DNA from: Candidatus Gastranaerophilales bacterium
GTDB lineage: Bacteria; Cyanobacteriota; Vampirovibrionia; Gastranaerophilales; Gastranaerophilaceae
Reading direction: 5' to 3'
DNA: 53,178 bases
Assembly: GCA_944324825.1 (NCBI GenBank)
Contig: CALUXU010000014.1
Coordinates: 1 to 53,178, forward strand
A program made the position numbers and the translations under genes. Positions 50,539-53,178 of the stretch are shown piece by piece (position 1 is the stretch's first letter; each line of letters opens with the position of its first letter). The notes under the pieces were generated by a model. The model ran no database searches, was not told the DNA's origin, and was given only the letters and a program-made list of their open reading frames with translations.

Positions 50539-51287
50539 AAATCTTCTCCCCTTACTCCCAATTTTTGAAAAATCAGATTAATAATTCATACCATCACAAT
50601 ATAAAAATCTCTCAACTCTCCCCTGAGTCTGGTAGCCATCACTCCCTTCCAAGTACATAGTTATAGTATGCTAAGCCTGAAATATAATCAAGTAAAGAAT
50701 TTCCGAGAAAAAATTTACAATCTTACATGCCCCTTTTAAATACTAAACTTAAAACCAAATTTACATTCTTAATGAAGCAAATTTAATTAAATTAGGTAAA
50801 AACATGGGATTTTTTTTGTTGACAATTTGAATTTATTAAGCAGTTCAACAAAAACAAGAGTTGTGAAAATCGTTAGGAAAAAACAACCAAATGTAAAGAA
50901 ATATTATGATATATTTTGATTTAATAAAATGGGTTAAAACATTGATGGGGGAAGTGATATACCCCTATGCAAGTAATTGTTAATATTTATTTCGTAAATT
51001 TTTATTTATATTTTTAATAAAACATGAAACTCAATAAATATGATATTTCCCATGGTTTATTCCCTCAAAAAACATGTAAAAAAATTGTCATGTGAACACT
51101 TTATGTTTGTTATTTTTCAAAAAATTTGCTTTAATAAGAATACAGACATCGCAAACATTATTTTAGTTTTGTATACTAAAAGTTGGGAGCTTAAAATTTC
51201 AATTACATTATTGATAGGATGTCAAAATAGTTGATAAAAATTAAAATATAATTAGAAAATGCAGTTAGTATTTCGGAGGGCATATTT
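50539..51287. other. Gene-free AT-rich stretch before cobO
   Basis: About 750 bp without a convincing gene. I looked for a cobalamin riboswitch because cobO follows, but found no B12-box-like sequence. A GC-richer island at 50620-50650 could be part of a small RNA on either strand. A short GGGG/CCCC dyad lies at 50946-50966. A 64-codon frame at 51040 has poor composition and no ribosome site. Confidence 0.4.
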
Positions 51288-51821
51288 GTGTTAGAGCACG
51301 GTTATATTCAGATATATACAGGAGATGGAAAAGGAAAAACTACAGCATCTTTGGGTCTAGCACTTCGTGCCTTGGGACATGGCTGGAAGGTATTAATTAT
51401 CCAGTTCACTAAGGGAGATTGCGGAACTTCATACGGAGAAATTGTTTCTTCATCTAAATTTTTACCTAATTTGGATGTTGTTCAGTTTGGGATGGACAGA
51501 GTAGTTTATTCACACAATATTTGTATGGAAGACTACAAAGAAGCAAAAAAAGGATGGGAATACGCAAAGGAAGCTATATTCAGCGGGAAATATCAGTTGG
51601 TTATTCTTGATGAAATTAATATTTGCGTATCTATGGGTATGATAAAGGTTTCTGATGTTAAGGATGTGTTATTGAAAAAACCTGAAAATCTTGAAATAGT
51701 ATTGACAGGAAGATATGCGCATCCGGAACTACAAGCTCTGGCTCACCTCGTTACTGAGATGAAGCCTATTAAACACTATTTTGATATAGGTGTTATGGCC
51801 AGACAGGGCATTGAATATTAA
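51288..51821 (+). CDS. cobO: Cob(I)alamin adenosyltransferase, CobO/BtuR type
   Basis: A 177-residue P-loop protein: GYIQIYTGDGKGKTTASLGLALRALGHGWKVLIIQFTKG is the CobA/CobO/BtuR signature. LVILDEINICVSMGM is Walker B, and the ending VTEMKPIKHYFDIGVMARQGIEY is diagnostic. It adenosylates corrinoids to make adenosylcobalamin, here probably for salvage because no other cob genes are near. GTG start with GGAGG 8-9 nt upstream. A terminator follows. Confidence 0.95.
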   Translation: MLEHGYIQIYTGDGKGKTTASLGLALRALGHGWKVLIIQFTKGDCGTSYGEIVSSSKFLPNLDVVQFGMDRVVYSHNICMEDYKEAKKGWEYAKEAIFSGKYQLVILDEINICVSMGMIKVSDVKDVLLKKPENLEIVLTGRYAHPELQALAHLVTEMKPIKHYFDIGVMARQGIEY

Positions 51822-51854
51822 ATTTTAATTGAAGAGAGATGATTATTAATTAAT

Positions 51855-51879
51855 AACGAGCCTAAGGCTCGTTTTTTTT
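51855..51879 (+). terminator. Rho-independent terminator after cobO
   Basis: AACGAGCC (51855-51862) and GGCTCGTT (51866-51873) with a TAA loop, ending in T8. Confidence 0.9.
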
Positions 51880-51884
51880 AACGA

Positions 51885-51913
51885 TTGATTTTAATACTCT
51901 AAAATGCTACTAT
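51885..51913 (+). promoter_or_regulatory. PilZ gene promoter, predicted leaderless
   Basis: TTGATT (51885-51890), 17-nt spacer, TGC-TACTAT (51905-51913, extended -10). Seven bases separate it from the ATG at 51921. Confidence 0.65.
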
Positions 51914-51920
51914 TTTGGAT

Positions 51921-52574
51921 ATGGCAAACGATTTAATCAATGATAAGTCCGACGTAAAATTTGCAAAACTTCTTTTTAACAAAGGTACTGATGATGCCTT
52001 AAGTTTTAACTGCCTTATTAAGAATATAGAGCGCGAATATGTAAATTTTGTCGGGATGTCTGATTATTCCGATCAAGTGTCAATCGGTGCCCCAATTGAT
52101 ATTCGGATATATTCAACCAACGGGGTCGTTGCGGCGGAGGCAACGTTGTTAAATATGTTTAAAATAGGAAGAACTCCTGTTTATACAACAACATATCCGT
52201 CACCTTACGAACATACACAGAAAAGAGCTTATTACAGAGCAGATATGCATTTGCCTATTACTTTATTAATCGTGCTGCCTAACGGTTCTACAAAACAAAT
52301 CAATGCGACAACAAAAAATATTTCCGGACGAGGTATGTGTTTTATATCACTTGACCCTATTTTCCCGGATTATTTTTCAATAACTGTTAATATCAAATTT
52401 AAAGACCGGTTTGTTGTCACAACAGCGGACCATATTTATACGAATCCGGTAAAATACAAAGATTCTATTCTTTATATCCATGCTTTCAAATTTACGGGGA
52501 TTGACCCTGAAGATATTAATTTTATAGTAAAAGAATGCTTCCTATACCAGATAGGAAAGAAAAAACAAGCTTAA
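51921..52574 (+). CDS. YcgR-like PilZ-domain c-di-GMP receptor
   Basis: A 217-residue protein from ATG at 51921 (a TTG 6 nt upstream lies within the spacer of the promoter). The N-terminal ~95 residues form a YcgR-N-like beta domain. The C-terminal PilZ domain has RAYYR (the RxxxR motif) and NISGRG (the [D/N]xSxxG motif), both needed to bind c-di-GMP. YcgR-type proteins slow or redirect flagellar motors, or control surface polymers. There is no Shine-Dalgarno; the predicted transcript starts at the ATG. The diguanylate cyclase at 45000 is a likely signal source. Confidence 0.87.
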   Translation: MANDLINDKSDVKFAKLLFNKGTDDALSFNCLIKNIEREYVNFVGMSDYSDQVSIGAPIDIRIYSTNGVVAAEATLLNMFKIGRTPVYTTTYPSPYEHTQKRAYYRADMHLPITLLIVLPNGSTKQINATTKNISGRGMCFISLDPIFPDYFSITVNIKFKDRFVVTTADHIYTNPVKYKDSILYIHAFKFTGIDPEDINFIVKECFLYQIGKKKQA

Positions 52575-52652
52575 TAAATTTTATCCGTTTTAAATTTTGA
52601 CTTTGTGAAAAAAATAACTAAAATATATTATGTAGATAGTGAAGGTTAATTT

Positions 52653-52913
52653 ATGAAAATGTTAGAGAGATTAAAAGACTTGGAACAACAGTATGTGTTC
52701 CTCCGTTGGGTTACGGGGAACGAGTACGGAAAAATTGAATACGTAGGAGATGATTTCATTGAATTCAGTATCATAGATGTGGATACAATGGAATACAGAG
52801 AAACGATTCTGTTGAATTCACAGTTGGTTCTTGAAATCACATTTGGCGGAGCAGATGTTGCTCGGATTATTGCCGAGAGATCTTCTCAGCTTCCTTCCGT
52901 CGGCGAAGGCTAA
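52653..52913 (+). CDS. Small conserved protein, LSm-like beta fold suspected
   Basis: An 86-residue protein with AAGG upstream of ATG-AAA-ATG. An N-terminal helix (MKMLERLKDLEQQYVFLRW) is followed by five short strands (GKIEYVGDDFIEFSIIDVDTMEYRETILLNSQLVLEI) in an Sm/LSm-like order, then an Arg/Glu/Gly tail. It looks similar to small hypotheticals of cyanobacteria, which fits the suspected lineage, but I cannot name a family. RNA binding would be a guess. Confidence 0.7.
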   Translation: MKMLERLKDLEQQYVFLRWVTGNEYGKIEYVGDDFIEFSIIDVDTMEYRETILLNSQLVLEITFGGADVARIIAERSSQLPSVGEG

Positions 52914-52926
52914 AAATCAGAGTAAA

Positions 52927-53178
52927 TATATCGGGGTTTATACACCCCCGAACCCCGCACCTGTATTTCTTTGACTGCCAAAGAAATACAGGCTAAAGAA
53001 ACCTGCAACCTGAACTACATTCGCTAAATAATAGGGGTAAATGAACTGGTTGAAATTGCGATTCAATAAATCAATTACGCTCAGACAGTGCTTGCTCTGT
53101 TGTATGTATTCTTTCACAGCTATAATGTGAAGCTTGAATATTCACCCAATATATTTACCCCTGCTCATTCCGTAAAGG
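52927..53178 (+). repeat. Second, window-truncated member of the 21-kb structured repeat
   Basis: Positions 52927-52968 align without gaps to 21000-21041: TATATCGGGG, then a short loop, CCCCC, AACCC and GCAC. The end of the window, TATTTACCCCTGC through CGTAAAGG, resembles the reverse complement of 21352-21384. No ORF is present. The middle has CAGACAGTGCTTGCTCTG, like the 21495 hairpin. Confidence 0.55.

Noticed and set aside
50560-50680. Possible cobalamin or c-di-GMP riboswitch before cobO
   Set aside because: Neither a B12 box nor the GEMM core could be found on either strand by eye.
51040-51234. A 64-codon frame upstream of cobO
   Set aside because: AT-rich gap DNA, no Shine-Dalgarno, and no recognisable protein pattern.

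Overview
This window most likely comes from the chromosome of an AT-rich, diderm (Gram-negative type) gut bacterium. The closest fit I can argue is the non-photosynthetic cyanobacterial sister group Vampirovibrionia/Melainabacteria, order Gastranaerophilales. The diderm evidence is an MsbA-type exporter, a KpsC-type Kdo transferase, a TolC-type outer-membrane factor and an EmrA-type adaptor. The taxon is inference from gene content: a DUF2582 winged-helix protein, an iron-dependent alcohol dehydrogenase, orphan coiled-coil proteins that I associate with this group, and a small protein of cyanobacterial flavour. No rRNA, tRNA or CRISPR array was found.

Layout. 1-340 is a divergent control region flanked by a perfect 32-bp inverted repeat, with two more core copies inside. 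It sits between a leftward gene whose first codons look like a dTDP-sugar ketoisomerase and a rightward surface-glycan locus. 332-13260 is that locus: a nucleotidyltransferase-kinase fusion, a HAD phosphatase, several glycosyltransferases, a KpsC-like transferase, an acyltransferase, a TylF-type methyltransferase, and a kinase-like domain fused to an MsbA-type ABC exporter. Base composition drops to very AT-rich from about 3349 and recovers abruptly inside the exporter gene near 11535, which suggests a mosaic, horizontally exchanged cassette. 13333-14532 is a fermentative alcohol dehydrogenase. 14858-20862 (minus strand) holds a TPR protein, MgtC, and an oligopeptide transporter OppA-OppB-OppC without its ATPases.

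20863-21887 is a structured gene-free region with an 818-bp unit bounded by 27/28-matching inverted repeats. 21888-25979 holds purD, a histidine kinase, gtrA and rmlA. 26174-29968 holds a 51-aa ORF, a uridine-kinase-like gene, small orphans, a FliJ-like coiled coil and a TolC-like gene. 30071-31555 is marR-emrA. 31945-40028 holds a NarL-type regulator, an orphan membrane protein, cca, a GT2-like protein, hemW, def, fmt and aroH. 40353-43733 (minus strand) holds ilvE, a HAD protein, a membrane-anchored PPC protein, rpsT and small orphans. 43889-48746 holds a TPR protein, a diguanylate cyclase, tsaE-tsaB, a methyltransferase and the DUF2582 protein. 48901-52913 holds a large orphan protein, cobO/btuR, a PilZ protein and a small conserved protein.

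Most noteworthy: (i) the putative DNA-inversion switch in front of the glycan locus; (ii) two diverged copies (14583-14820 plus strand, 40062-40298 minus strand) of an autonomous unit made of promoter, conserved leader, strong Shine-Dalgarno, 24-codon very hydrophobic ORF and terminator-like hairpins, resembling a type I toxin locus; (iii) structured repeats at 21 kb with a compensatory base-pair change; (iv) a shared N-terminal motif on six glycan enzymes; (v) at least six genes whose start codon lies 6-9 nt downstream of a good -10 box, i.e. predicted leaderless or near-leaderless mRNAs.
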